Assembly (NCBI GenBank): GCA_947846985.1
Contig: CANTUZ010000004.1
Coordinates: forward strand, 79,308,159-79,372,158
From: Fratercula arctica
Taxonomy: Eukaryota; Chordata; Aves; Charadriiformes; Alcidae
Direction of reading: 5' to 3'
DNA: 64,000 bases
The notes beneath the pieces are model-generated. The model did not search any database. It was not told where the DNA came from and was given only the letters and a program-made list of their open reading frames with translations. Shown here piece by piece: positions 49,761 to 60,935 of the stretch. The position numbers and the translations under genes are program-made. Positions within the stretch are counted from its first letter, which is position 1, and the number at the start of each line of letters is the position of its first letter.

Positions 49761-50320
49761 TGCATGGTTTAACCCCAGCCAAGAGCCAGGACCACGCAGC
49801 CACTCACTGAGCTCCCCGCCTTCCCCAGAAGGGCAGGGAGAAGAGTGAGATAAGGAGGCGAAAGGGAAAGGGAAAAAAATTGTGGGTTGAGATAAAGGCA
49901 GTTTAATAAAATGCTAATAGAATACGAAAATGAAAATGAAAATGAAAATGAAAATGAAAATGAAAATGAAAAAAACAAAAATGAAAATTAAAAAAAAAAA
50001 AAAAGAAAATAATAATAATAATGACATGTTGCTCTCACCATCTGGTGAGTTGGTTCCTTCCCCAGCAGTGATCACGGATTCCTACCCCCAACTGACCCAC
50101 ACTTCTATACTGAGCAGAACACCTATGGTACAAAATATTCCATTGCACATTCCACCTTTCTGTTTGTGCTTCCTCTCAGCTTCTATGGGAAGCTGAAAAG
50201 ACTCCCTTGAAAAGTATAAACATCGCCTAGCAACAAACTAAAACAATATGCATCAGTGACTTTCCTTTCACAGCAATCACTAAGAAGGAAATTAACTCTT
50301 TCCCAGCTGAAACCAGGACA
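49761..50320 (-). mobile_element. Solo ERV LTR, avian (family B)
   Basis: A 560-bp LTR on the minus strand with TG...CA ends. The plus-strand left edge TGCATGGTTTAACCCCAGCC is the reversed 3' terminus. The right edge, AATTAACTCTTTCCCAGCTG followed by AAACCAGGACA, is the reversed 5' terminus. Inside are the reversed GGGTTGAGATAAAGGCAG segment near the polyadenylation region, a worn promoter region (TATACTGAGCAG, GGTACAAAATATTCCA), and ACTTTCCTTTCA-type sequence. No gag, pol or env lies beside it, so it is a recombination product of a former provirus. The left third has been expanded by a GAAAAT microsatellite and A-run at 49926-50020. It is more diverged than the family member at 28342-28900. 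Flanking 4-6-bp target duplications are not evident. Confidence 0.88.
49926..50020. repeat. (GAAAAT)n and (AAT)n microsatellite inside the LTR
   Basis: About seven and a half GAAAAT units at 49926-49970, then A-rich sequence, an A15-type run and four or five AAT units to about 50020. This produces the Lys-Met repeat on the plus strand and Phe-Ser repeat on the minus strand; neither is a protein. Confidence 0.95.
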
Positions 50321-51085
50321 AAAGGTTAATCTTTTATTCTTGAAACAGAAAGGTTAAATGACACTTGAAACAAGTACAGAGAGATTTAGTCACTCAACCA
50401 ATGTCATGAAATGAGTCAGCAGCAGAGCTAGGGACAATACCTGCATATAGTATTGGACTCTGATTCTTAATAATGTATTTTAGACAAAATCTGAAGACAA
50501 GATATGAAACCTTTACCATTCTCTCTTCTTCTTCCAATGTCAGTCACAGCCTGGTGTCACAAGCCTGATACTCTCTTGGGTACAGAAATAACCAAGAGAG
50601 CAATTTGCACCCAGCAGCAGCGCAGGGGCAGCGGCACTGTGTGAGCACTGGGGGGAGGTGTCCTCTGGCTGTCAGCACGAAGTGGCGATGTACCTCTGCA
50701 GTGCTTATACACCGTAATAATGGAAGCCACAGAAGGATGTCGAAAAGAGCATTTCAGCCCTTCCTTTCTATATTACCTTTTGACTCACATCTACAAAATT
50801 TGCAAGCATAACTTTTTTCTTTTTCTTTCCTTTTCTTTTTTTTCTTTTTCTTTTTTTTTTTCTTTTTTCTTTTTTTTTTTTTTTTTCCTCCCTGTAGATT
50901 CGTAATATCTATGCTTGGAGATAGATGTATTGAGTGTGTAGTACTGACATGGTATGAACTCATCCGTGACTCAAGCCAGCAATGTATGTTTTCTAAACCA
51001 GAAAGAATTGTCCAGTGATTTTATTTTACAAAATTCCAGGGGGGAGGGTGGGGGAAGATCCATAGCAACTCTGAAGTTTGTTCTC
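50321..51085. other. Gene-free sequence with polypyrimidine tract
   Basis: No gene recognised. 50540-50720 is somewhat GC-richer, without a repeat signature. A polypyrimidine tract lies at 50813-50890 (separate entry). Confidence 0.6.
50813..50890. repeat. Long (T)nC polypyrimidine tract
   Basis: Nearly 80 bases of T with isolated C, ending in T17 or so before CCTCCC. On the minus strand this is a polypurine tract reading as Lys-rich. Confidence 0.93.
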
Positions 51086-51176
51086 TCATAGAATCATAGA
51101 ATCATAGAACCATAGGGTTGGAAGGGACCTCTGGAGATCAGAGGCCCATTGCCTCTTGTCCTGTCCGCGGGCACTC
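51086..51176 (-). mobile_element. Internally deleted CR1 3' fragment
   Basis: Three AATCATAG-type terminal units are followed by GGGTTGGAAGGGACCTCTGG and AGATCA, i.e. the first 50 bp of a CR1 3' end on the minus strand. The sequence then jumps straight to CCCATTGCCTCTTGTCCTGT, a segment that in the copy at 2021 lies about 200 bp further in. The intervening ORF2 tail is missing, so this copy has an internal deletion or was copied from a deleted template. Confidence 0.88.
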
Positions 51177-54100
51177 ATGTCAAAGGGACAGCAGTTCTTC
51201 CTTCATTCAAATTCTTGACTGCATGGTCCAAACGTTAACTACCTGAGCAACGAACAAACAAGACACTGGGATAAACACATGAACGAAGGTAACCTCTTTA
51301 GTCTGCTCAATCAAATAACTAGGATGTCCTTTCTGTTAAAGCTCTCCCTTACACAGCAAAGCAGTTACCTTATTTCTTGCTCATGTCTCTCTTTAAACAG
51401 CCACTGCTTCAGTATTATTTGACAATAGACACAGGTTCAGTGTTTGACAAGCAGTCAGAAATAAGGAGATATACCCTTGAAGAGTAAACGGCGTGCTGGT
51501 ACATAAAGAATCACCAAGAGATAGAAACAAACTAAAAATATTGCATTTCTTGAATCATTTCCCTTACAAGGTTACTGATTCAAAGAGAGAGTCCTGGTTT
51601 TATTTCAGTATCATTTCACCTTGCCTTCATCGACTCCCATGCCGCATTTTTACATTTTCTACCTATTTAAGGACCCACCGAGGAACATGTTCACACATTC
51701 TTACTCATTTATCTTTGTCACTTGTAATTACCACAGTGGCCATTTTCTTGCTTGTGCATTTTCCCGCTCTACTCCTCTTTCTTCCTTTCCTCCTAGGAGG
51801 AGCGTGGCACTCTTTATTCCAGGCACCCTTGGCTGTACCATCTGCGGGAAGATCAAAGACAGGGTCATATCCATCTAATAACAAGAGAGGAAACAATACT
51901 GTAGGTGAACACTCTATTAGCCTCCTTCTTCATTTTATTCAGGTCAGTGCTCAGGGACTTTCAGATGTCTTTGAACAAATGGATGTGAAAATGAAAGACA
52001 AGTTACAAAGAAATAAGTTTCTTTTCTTACGCAAGTTAGGCTGATAGGTTGAGCCACGCTAGTGTTATAATAGTCTTTTCCCTGGGCAGCTCAGGAAGTA
52101 TCTTTTCTGAACAATCCTCACCCTTCAAAATAAAGCATAAAAATCTGCTTCCATCTTGAGACTTGCAGCTATTAAAAAATGTCCAGAGGCGATAAACTGA
52201 AGACTTGTGTAGGTTACCGAGGACATTTATTATTGACAGGAAATCAGTCTTCCATGATAGCTGAGCTACAAGACCTCTATAGAGAGAGGACTAATTTCTC
52301 CCCGGGTGTAAATAGGCAAAGCCTTCCTGACTCTGGGGGCGCTGCATTAGTTTGTACCGGCTGAGAAATTGAACTAAAATCTTTAATTTATTTTGGATAA
52401 CTGGAACTGAGCATTTGGGTCACTGCACTGCAAAAGCACCCTGAGAACAGGGCTGCAGCGGAGGGGGATTTTTGTCTGGGTCTTGGAGCACCACAAACTC
52501 CAGTTGGTTTCAGCTTTGGAGACTTTTCCATTTCTCTCTGTCCAATCTCCTTCCACGAATTTTTGGTTCAGCTGACCGCCCTAAAGACTAAAGCAACTGT
52601 TGTGATCCTCTTGACACAGCTGAATTCAGCTGGTATGTAACGTGTGTCTCGTTGAAAAATGGTTATATTAAATAAAAATAAGGCACTGCATTTCTTTCTG
52701 CAGCGAAACTTATGGACACGACAATATGCTGGGCAAAAGTTCCAACTACTTTTCTCAGGTGGTTTGTTTTGTTTTGTTTTTTTTTTTTTTTTTCCAAAAC
52801 ATAATGTTCCTTATATATTTCAGAGGGTCGGTGAAAGCATGGAGAAATATTTTCAAAACAGAAGACAGAAAAAAAAAAAAAAACCAACCAACCACAAAGA
52901 TGCAGTTATGTCAATATATGTGCATATGAGACATTTTCTAGTGCTGATAATGCTGTCTCAGACACTTTGTCTAATGCTGGTAATATTGAGTGGTGTATTA
53001 AAATCCCATAAAGAAGTGTGTCTTCAGCATGTGTAAAGTTTCACAAAATGTCATTGCTATTGACTTTTGCATCCCCTAGCTGAGGGCTTGCTCCTTTATT
53101 GGATTATTTTTTTCCCAGATGGGATTATATGAACTCAACTTTTCATCTGCGGAAAAGTCCCAGGCAATTTAACAGAAAATATATTCCTCCTGCAGTATTC
53201 TAGAGGATGTTTCAATGTTCTTTTTGGTAACAGCTTATTCTCCACTAAATTTGATAAGTTTTTAAGTGTGGTCTCAAAACCCACAAATGATTAATTTCTC
53301 AGTTCAGTAGGCCATCTAAATAAATGCCTAACTTCATGAATATGGGTAGTTTATTTGAAGTTATGGAGAGTACTTTACCACATGGCTAACTCTAAGTTAA
53401 TGGTAAGAGCTTTGCTAAATTAGGATCATTGTACATATACAATCCATAAGATTTTTCTAAATGTATTCCCTTAATATAGTAAAATACATAATTCTAGTGC
53501 AACAGTAACAGCGTTTAAGGAAATCAGTTGATGCATTCAATGATCTTGTGTTGAAAAAGAATAACAATTCCCGTCTTTCAAGGTTTCTTTGGGTAGTCGC
53601 TGTGGTTCGTTATATGTTTTTTTTTAAAATAATTGTGCTAGTCATTTCATTGAGGATCAGTAGGACGATAACATGCATTGTCCTAGGCCTGCCTGCCTGA
53701 GTAGAACTCGGGTAAGAAAAATAAAAATAACGCATAACTTATTTTTTAATTCCTATCAAATATGTAAGGCTAGTAGTTACACACTGTATTTTTTCAAAAG
53801 AGAAAATAAAAGATGGCATTCAACAAGGCATTGCTCTAATCAAGCACTGTTATACAACTCCTTGCCACTGTTTAGAGTACCAGATGTCTCATTTTCATAC
53901 GTACAAATGTTGAGGTAGCATCAGGGCGTAGGAATAGCTGTTGGGGCCAATGTTTTTGTTGTTGTCGTAGGTTTTTTTTAAAGCTTGTATTCTTTGAAAT
54001 AACCCACTGACATCTGGAAAACTACTGCTAGGTAAAGTGCCAGCACTTCATCAGACTATCACGTGGCTACATTGGCTCAACAGACTTATTTGGAACGGAG

Positions 54101-54954
54101 CCATAGACGGGAGCACAGTAATCCAGACTATAGCTGCAGCACAAAATAAATAACCAAAAATAGAATGAGTTAGCTTAGTACACAAATAAATTACAAGTTG
54201 AGGATAAACAGGCCAACAACAAAACAACGTCCCTTGCCACATTAAAATGAGACCAAGCTGTCTTTTTCCTTCAGGATGTAAAGGAAGAGAGGCTGGGAAT
54301 ATGAGCCTAAGAATTGATGCTGATGCAAAATATTCCTTTCGGAGCTGAGATATTTTGAAACAGACGACAAAAGTCTATTATTTTCAGGGCAGCTCATTAA
54401 AATGTATGAAGGTGTTGCCAGTATTAGAAAGATACCACTTACAATAAAGTCAGTAAATTCCAGAGAAGGTCACACTAGAGATCCTACACCAGGTGAAAAA
54501 TACCTGTATGGTGCTATAATGGGACTCAAGAATGTGCTGGCAGGAATTCAGGTTTCTCAGGTCACCTGTCATCGTAACGGTGACTGCTGCTTCTAAGGGA
54601 AGTATGAACGCATTTTCAGAGAGCCCTCTGTGGATTCAGCAATTGTCTTCAGCTGCTCAGTGTCAGAGCCTTTGTCTCTTCCCAAATAATTTCGGATCAG
54701 TAGCCCAGAGGTGCTTTGCCAAGTGCTGTGGACCATGAAATTCAGTGGACAGCGAAATAACGTGGTCGGAGACTAACATTTTGTAGACACTCACTTTCTG
54801 ACAATCAAAAAATCTGTATTTATGGTCAAGAGATGTTGAAGGATTTAGTTGAATTTCTTTTGCATTCTGCTGGAAAAGTGCTGTCATTATTAATTGCTCT
54901 TTCATTTTGCTGTTTTACAGGCAGTTCTCTAAATTGTCACAAATCACAGGCAAA
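51177..54954. other. Gene-free single-copy sequence
   Basis: The longest non-repeat open frame in the window lies here (plus strand 51493-52044, 183 codons). It begins at GTG, its first ATG is at codon 163, and it matches no family, although residues about 73-101 are strongly hydrophobic. I treat it as chance. T17 at 52777-52793 and A15 at 52869-52883 are homopolymers. Nothing else recognised. Confidence 0.62.
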
Positions 54955-55060
54955 TTTTAAATTCTTTGGGACAGGAGCTGTCATTGGCTTTCTATTTGTA
55001 AAGTGCCTAACACAGTAGTTTGCCTCTTGGTCCACCTAGAATATCAATTTTAAATAAAAC
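54955..55060 (+). repeat. Probable old L3/CR1-like 3' tail
   Basis: TTTGGGACAGGAGCTGTC, then TTTGTAAAGTGCCTAACACA, then CTCTTGGTCCACCT and finally AATAAAAC-type sequence. This follows the order of an old sauropsid LINE 3' end (TTTGGGGCAGGGACTGTC, TTTGTACAGCGCCTAGCACA, GGTCC). Four ordered short matches make chance unlikely, but the copy is worn. Confidence 0.5.
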
Positions 55061-55744
55061 AACCATCACCTATCTCAGCTAACCTTTACCCAAGATAAAC
55101 ATAAATAATACAACATACACAGACTTGCAGTAATAAGGTAAAAATCAGTGCACATTCTCCATATGAACTCTCCTTGTGCAGATTTATGACCCAGGAGAGA
55201 TGCTGATGAAGTTCAATCTTTGTGTAGGATGGAGAAGCACTAAAGATCTGGAATGAAATGTTTTCTTAGGCCCGAATACACTGCTTTCTTAACAGTTGAA
55301 AGGAGCATACAATCAAATTTTTCACGCAGCTTTGTTGTAGAATGAGCCAGAAACACGTTTGATTGTTCAGTTTTGATAACGTATCCTTTTCTATAAGAAT
55401 AATAAAAACAGGAGTAACCACAACAATAATAATATGGCACATGTAAGCTATTGTGTCTTAACAAGCACATTCACAATTCATATTGATGGATGAACTACAG
55501 TTTCCATTGGAATTGCTGTAGTTTCCACTAAAGACAGGTATTCCAACCTTTGCTTAAAAATACAGAAACTAAAGCAAATGAATAAACTGTTTCAGACCTT
55601 GTTAAATTTTCTTAATTATTGTAGTTTTAATCAGTAAAGAGACTTTTCATGCAAGCTAAAATATATCAAGCTCCAGTAATGGCTTGTTTTCAGGTGACAT
55701 TCAATCCTCTGACCACAGATGGGTTTCCAGCAGCCTCTGAAGCA
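55061..55744. other. Gene-free single-copy sequence
   Basis: AT-rich, nothing recognised. Confidence 0.6.
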
Positions 55745-56156
55745 AGGTCTTGTGAGGAGCGGCTGAGGGAGCTGGGGGTGTTCAGCCTGGAGAGAAGGAG
55801 GCTGAGGGGAGACCTTCTCGCTCCCTACAGCTCCCTGAAAGGAGGGGGCAGCCGGGGGGGTCGGGCTCTTCTCCCAAGGAACAGGCCATGGGACAAGAGG
55901 GAATGGCCTCAAGTTGCGCCAGGGGAGGTTTAGGATGGATATTAGGAAAAATTTTAACACTGAAAGGGTTGTCAAGCATTGGAACAGGCTGCCCAGGGCA
56001 GTGATTGAGTCGCCATCCCTGGAGGGATTTAACAAACGGGCAGATGTGGTGCTTAGAGATATGGGTTAGTGATGGCTTTTGTCAGAGTTAGGTTGATGGT
56101 TGGACTCGATGATCTGAAAGGTCCCTTCCAACCGAGGCAATTCTAGGATTCTATGG
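55745..56156 (+). mobile_element. CR1 LINE 3' fragment of a third subfamily
   Basis: Plus-strand CR1 beginning in the GTGAGGAGCGGCTGAGGGAG segment (reading [23 protein letters not shown]). It continues through CAAGTTGCGCCAGGGGAGG and GGAACAGGCTGCCCAGGGCA to AAAGGTCCCTTCCAACC and two octamers (ATTCTAGG, ATTCTATG). The tail between the coding part and the octamers (GACTCGATGATCTG) and the MDIRKNF-like segment differ from the other two subfamilies in the window. It is 5'-truncated. The frame is open for about 65 codons in the first half and then shifts. Confidence 0.95.
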
Positions 56157-59100
56157 TCATCCTGTAAACCACAACACGGGACTCGTGCTCAGGATGATTG
56201 ACTGGTCCAAATGCTGGTTTTAACTTAAAGGAAATAAAGCCCTCCTTTAACTTGAATTGAAACCTTTAAAAAAGCTTACTTTCAAAAGTAAGTAATGTTC
56301 CTGGTTATGTCAATTAACAGGATGGATACTACTTTTTTTTATTGTGGTTCTTTTTTTATTGTGATTATTTTCTTAGAAAATACTCCTTGTTAACAAAACA
56401 CTGGGAAAAAAAGAACAGAATGAGCATTATTGAACTTTGGCTGAAATAAAGGATGCAATTTCACAAGCCTTTTCCTTTAATTTCTGAAATAAAGGATCCT
56501 TATTTTTCTGTACTTTCATTTTTCATCTTGCTGTACTTGAGCAAACAGCTGATTAAAACAAACCGTTGGATCGTTTGTGTGGCTGATCGTAATGGAATCC
56601 TGAAAAGTGAAATTCAGGTATTGAATACTGAAAGATCGTTAACTAATATCTGTAAAAATTACGATAAAATTGATGCTGACAGTTCATGGTATTATAGAGC
56701 TCAGGCACTCCAGCTCTCAGTCCCTGCAGCAAGCTGAACAATCAAATCCAGCCATAATAATTTCAGTTGTCTTGGTAGGAGTACACCACACTTCAGCTCT
56801 CTTCATTCTGTTGTTGTCCTTGCGATCTCAGCAAATCTGTACTTCTGCATTGTTTCCACTCTGTCATCTTCGCCATCACAAAACCATCACTTTGTGCCTC
56901 TCCATGAGGTTTTACCTTTCCTCACAACAAAATCCAGCAGATAAAATTCTGAGCAGGCAGCTTGCCACCAGAAATGCTGACTCTCCAGCAAGAAAATCTC
57001 ATCTAATTTGCTGTGCAAATCACACATCCCGGAGCTTCATCTGACCCCCTGATATCTCATTTAGAGAATCTTACAGCAAGTAACTAAAAGCCAAGATCCA
57101 TACATAAGTCATTGCCCATTACAAACAAATAAGAAGAAGCTCTTACATGGATATTCATCAAGACTATTCTTTGTTCTTGCAAATTTACTCCCAAAACAGC
57201 TAAGCTTTGGGGTTGAGTTGTATTTTGCCAGAGTCAACTGGTGCATCTCGGATTCCAAAAGCCCAGGAACCAGTTGTCCTATTCCTCCCCTTATAGGCAA
57301 GGAGCCAAAGCATCTTTTCTGACTTCAGCTCATGTTATGACATAAGGAACGACACAGTGTTTAGTTATTATGCATAGTAGTTTATAGTGGCCAGTCCTAC
57401 CCTTATTTAAGTCAATATGGAGTTGGGTAACTGAGACAACAGAGCAGCGGACATCAAATTAACTTCAGTAGCATTACGTTCAAGTTTGTTTGGTTTTTTT
57501 TTTCCTGTGATTTAGGATAGGAAAATAAAACAAAAGCATAAATTTTACGGAAAAAAGATGATTCCAAATTTTGTTCTGGTTGTTTTGATAGAAAAATTAC
57601 TACTTTGGTAGTGATGCAGATGTACAAATGCAGCAGACACCATATCCTTTTACTAATTCTTCATGAAAAAGTCTTTGTTCCACTTGAAAAATTCATTACA
57701 TTGAGTCAATCAACACCATCAGCAGGTAATCAAATTCCATCAGAGCAACAATATTTTAAAGTTAATTTTTGCAAATCTCCAGTGTTATCCTGGCTTTCAA
57801 TAACATCAAATGACAGAAGAACATTTCCCTTCATTTTGTGGATTATTTGCATTCAATATCTAAAAAGACCATGCTTGAAAAAAAAAAAAGGGGGGGGGGG
57901 AAAGGATGAAGTGTTTCCAACTCTGAGAGATCTCATATAATTAAGCCTCCAGCTGCATACATTTTTAATATCACAGACAACATGGTAATTGACATATGTG
58001 ATTCTGGATCACACTTCAAATTTTAAATTATTTCACTCGACTGAAATGTGTTTAAGTGCACTATCCAGACACTTTCAGTAATTCAGCTTTTAATGACTAC
58101 CCATCTCTCCAGTGCTACCTTTGATGTTAAAATAGTCTAAGAAATAATGTAATTTTCCCACATTCTCATTGGGTTATATTCAGATGTTTCTTAAATATTT
58201 TATTTAAGCACTCTCCCTGACCCCAACCACAGCAAAAATGTGAAAAGATTTTACTTACTATAATTTTATGTCTTGTAGTTGGCTAAATTGATTCAGATGA
58301 TCAGGACCTTAAAACCAGCATTGATTGCTGAATCTGAAATAATATCAAAGGAATAAATCAAGAGGTTACAGCAGACGTAAAAATACAAGATGTAGCAATG
58401 AGTTCCTGATAATTAATGTTTCCAAGATTGCGCTGTCTAAGACCTTAAAGATATAATCATGTTCCTATGAATCAAAATAAGTAGCTTGGGAAGTTTTGTT
58501 ACCCAGTGTGCCCGCTAGGCCAGAAAGGAGCATGTAGAATCCAGTGCCAGATAATATTTAATTCACTAACCATTAGCAGATACATAATTGAATGCTTCAG
58601 ATTAATCATACTCTGCCATAGAAATCTCTTGAACTCTACATGCAAATAAAGAAACTAAAAAGACTATATAATCAGCACAGTTAAAATAAGCAAAACCATG
58701 CTTTCTCTAATTATTGTACAGTATCTCCAGCTGCATATAGAATCTGTGAGCTTTTTACCTATTAAAAAAGAAAACAAAAAAGCCCAGGATGTGGCCTGGA
58801 GTAATGGTCTAAAACCCTCCAGTATAAATGCTGTTACTTATGGGAAATTCTTGAACCGTTTCTGTAATACACCTTATTTCTTCATTAAGAGGGAAGAAAC
58901 AGACTCATCACAACCTCATGTAACAACTCCAGGTTTATTTTTTTTTTTCTTTTACTTCTCTATGTTAAACTCACCTTGCAGCCAGGGCATAGTTTTCAAA
59001 GCAAACTTTGCTTCTGCTGAAAGAAGTGGTTTTCATTAAGGCGTTGGCTGGTTTTGTTAATGCTTTCGGACAACGCAGACACTAGTAGCAGAGTTTCACT

Positions 59101-59315
59101 GAAAAATGCAGAGTTGTTATAATTTTAAAGGGATTGCTTTGATGCAAGGAACAGGTTTGTACAGGCTCTGGACAATCATTGTGTAGGAAAATTCAGTGTA
59201 GGTCTCTTACCTCCTTCTATAACCATCATCTTTCCTGTTCAGATCCCCCCTCCTCTTTAGAACCACTAAAGCCCAAGATACCCAGAAATTTATCCTTTAT
59301 CACCAACGTGTCTAG

Positions 59316-59365
59316 TTTTTGGGGGTTTTTTTTTGGTTTTTTTTTTGTTTTGTTTTTTTTTTTTT
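59316..59365. repeat. T/G-rich low-complexity tract
   Basis: T-runs up to 13 bases separated by G or GG, with one G5. Confidence 0.9.
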
Positions 59366-59964
59366 AAGAACGTATTAGGTCTGGTTTAGAGAATCTTCTT
59401 TTTCCTTACACGGTATTTTTAATAGAATCAGCCAGGGATCATTTTATTGATTCTTCCCTAAAGATTTTGTTTGGTTGTGGACGGAGACGCATGACCTTCT
59501 TCTGCTTCGGGCTGCATTTTAATTAATCACTAACAGTAGAAATGATCCAGACAACATAGTCTTCATTTGACAAGTGGGGTTTTTCATTGCATTTTGGTTT
59601 GTTTGTGTTCAGATCTTTTTTTCTAAAGAATATTTAACGGTATCTAAGTGTGCAAGCTCAACTAACCCCCACATTGTTCCTGCTATGGACAACGAACCCC
59701 CATGAACCTTCCCCTCAGGCAGAAAGATAACCTTTTTAAAGAAAGACAGGCTTTGTCATATGCCCTGCAGGTCAAGTAAACACCTCACAGGCTGAACCTA
59801 AAGTTGCCCAAGTGCAACCGCGGTGTCACTGGGCAACCTGGCAGCAATTCAGTGTGAGAAGGTGTCACGTTTCCACTCTTCAGAATGGAAATCCCACGCT
59901 AGAAATAACCAATCCAGTCCTTCGCCAGGAAGTTTCATTTGAAAAAAACACAGAAAACTCGTAC

Positions 59965-59990
59965 AAAAAAAAAAAAAAAAAAAAAAAAAA
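59965..59990. repeat. A26 homopolymer
   Basis: Longest A-run in the window, uninterrupted. Length is likely variable between individuals or assemblies. Confidence 0.95.
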
Positions 59991-60857
59991 TCAGGTTTCC
60001 CTGTGCTAGCACTGGAAGTGTCAGTATTCCCCGTTATTACTGTTATCATCTTCATCCTCACACCCACGATTCTCTGCTGCAGGCGATGACTCATTACTAT
60101 AGAAACCCTGTGATTCCACTATAGTCCTTTTCATAATACCTGTAGAAAACGAGAGGTGACAATTGTTGTAGAAACGGTCAGAAGAAAGAATGGATGGCAA
60201 ATCTGAGAAACATCAGTAAAGTTTGAGGGAGCATGTAGGACCTCTTTCCTGGAGGCTGGACAGCTGAGCAGCAGTTTTTCTTCCCTAAGATCTGTAATTA
60301 CCTGGCTGCTGGTTCCTGCCACCGCCATAAGTGGAGGAATCGCTCATCAGTTCCAGACTGGTACATGTCCAGAACAAATCTGGACGTCGGTGCCTTCAGC
60401 TTGCATTTGTTGTGGGTGGAGACGGCAAGAACGAATTAGTATATCAAAGGCACTGAAAGCAATTCCAGAGAGAGAGACGGGGAATTCAGCAGAGCTTGAT
60501 CCATGACATTTAGTTGGCTTTATCTCACCCAAGTAATGCTCACTACTGATTTTCAAGGCACTGATAGGAGAAGATGAGTTTTAGAAACCTAGAGGGTAAG
60601 TAGGACACACATCACCTTGCACATGCTGAATTTGTATAACTTCTCTAGGCAGCGGGCAGGCTATTATAACTTTATTGTTTCAGGATATAAGCCTATTATA
60701 CTCCGCAAATGAATACGGTGACATTTTGCTGTATCGGTTGAAAAGATTAACAGTTCACAAAGCAAACTGCCGAGTGCGGCAAATTAAATACATTAAAATG
60801 TGCAAGCTTAAAATTCTATACTCCCTGCACGATAAACTTACGTACAATACAGTTTAA

Positions 60858-60935
60858 AGGGTCCCAGTGGCTCAGTTAATAATGCACTGGCCTGTCAGCT
60901 TTCTGGATGCAATTTAAGTCGGTTAGGTTGCAGTA
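60858..60935 (+). repeat. tRNA-like sequence, possible SINE head
   Basis: AGTGGCTCAGTTAATAATGC, then ACTGGCCTGTCAGC, resembles the D-arm and anticodon arm of a tRNA: an A-box-like TGGCTCAGTTA, then a GCACTGGCCTGTCA segment as in many tRNA genes. The T-arm is weak (ATGCAATTTAAGTC where GGTTCAAATCC would be expected) and no acceptor stem closes, so it is not a functional tRNA gene. A decayed tRNA-derived SINE is the simplest reading; chance is possible. Confidence 0.3.

Larger units (their letters stand above)
56157..60855. other. Gene-free single-copy sequence
   Basis: No gene recognised. It contains A12-G11 at 57878-57900, a T/G-rich tract at 59316-59365 and A26 at 59965-59990. The 124-codon plus-strand frame at 56670-57044 and the shorter ones around it resemble nothing I know. 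The A26 run has no AATAAA and no coding relic upstream, so I do not call a processed pseudogene. Confidence 0.62.

Noticed and set aside
49926..50196. Lys-Met repeat protein
   Set aside because: It is the translation of the GAAAAT microsatellite inside an LTR.
51493..52044. 183-codon open frame, the longest outside repeats, with a hydrophobic stretch at residues 73-101
   Set aside because: It opens at GTG, the first ATG is at codon 163, no family is recognised, and a frame of this length is not improbable by chance in 64 kb of six frames.
59640..59990. Processed pseudogene ending in A26
   Set aside because: There is no AATAAA near the run, no coding relic upstream and no visible target duplication.
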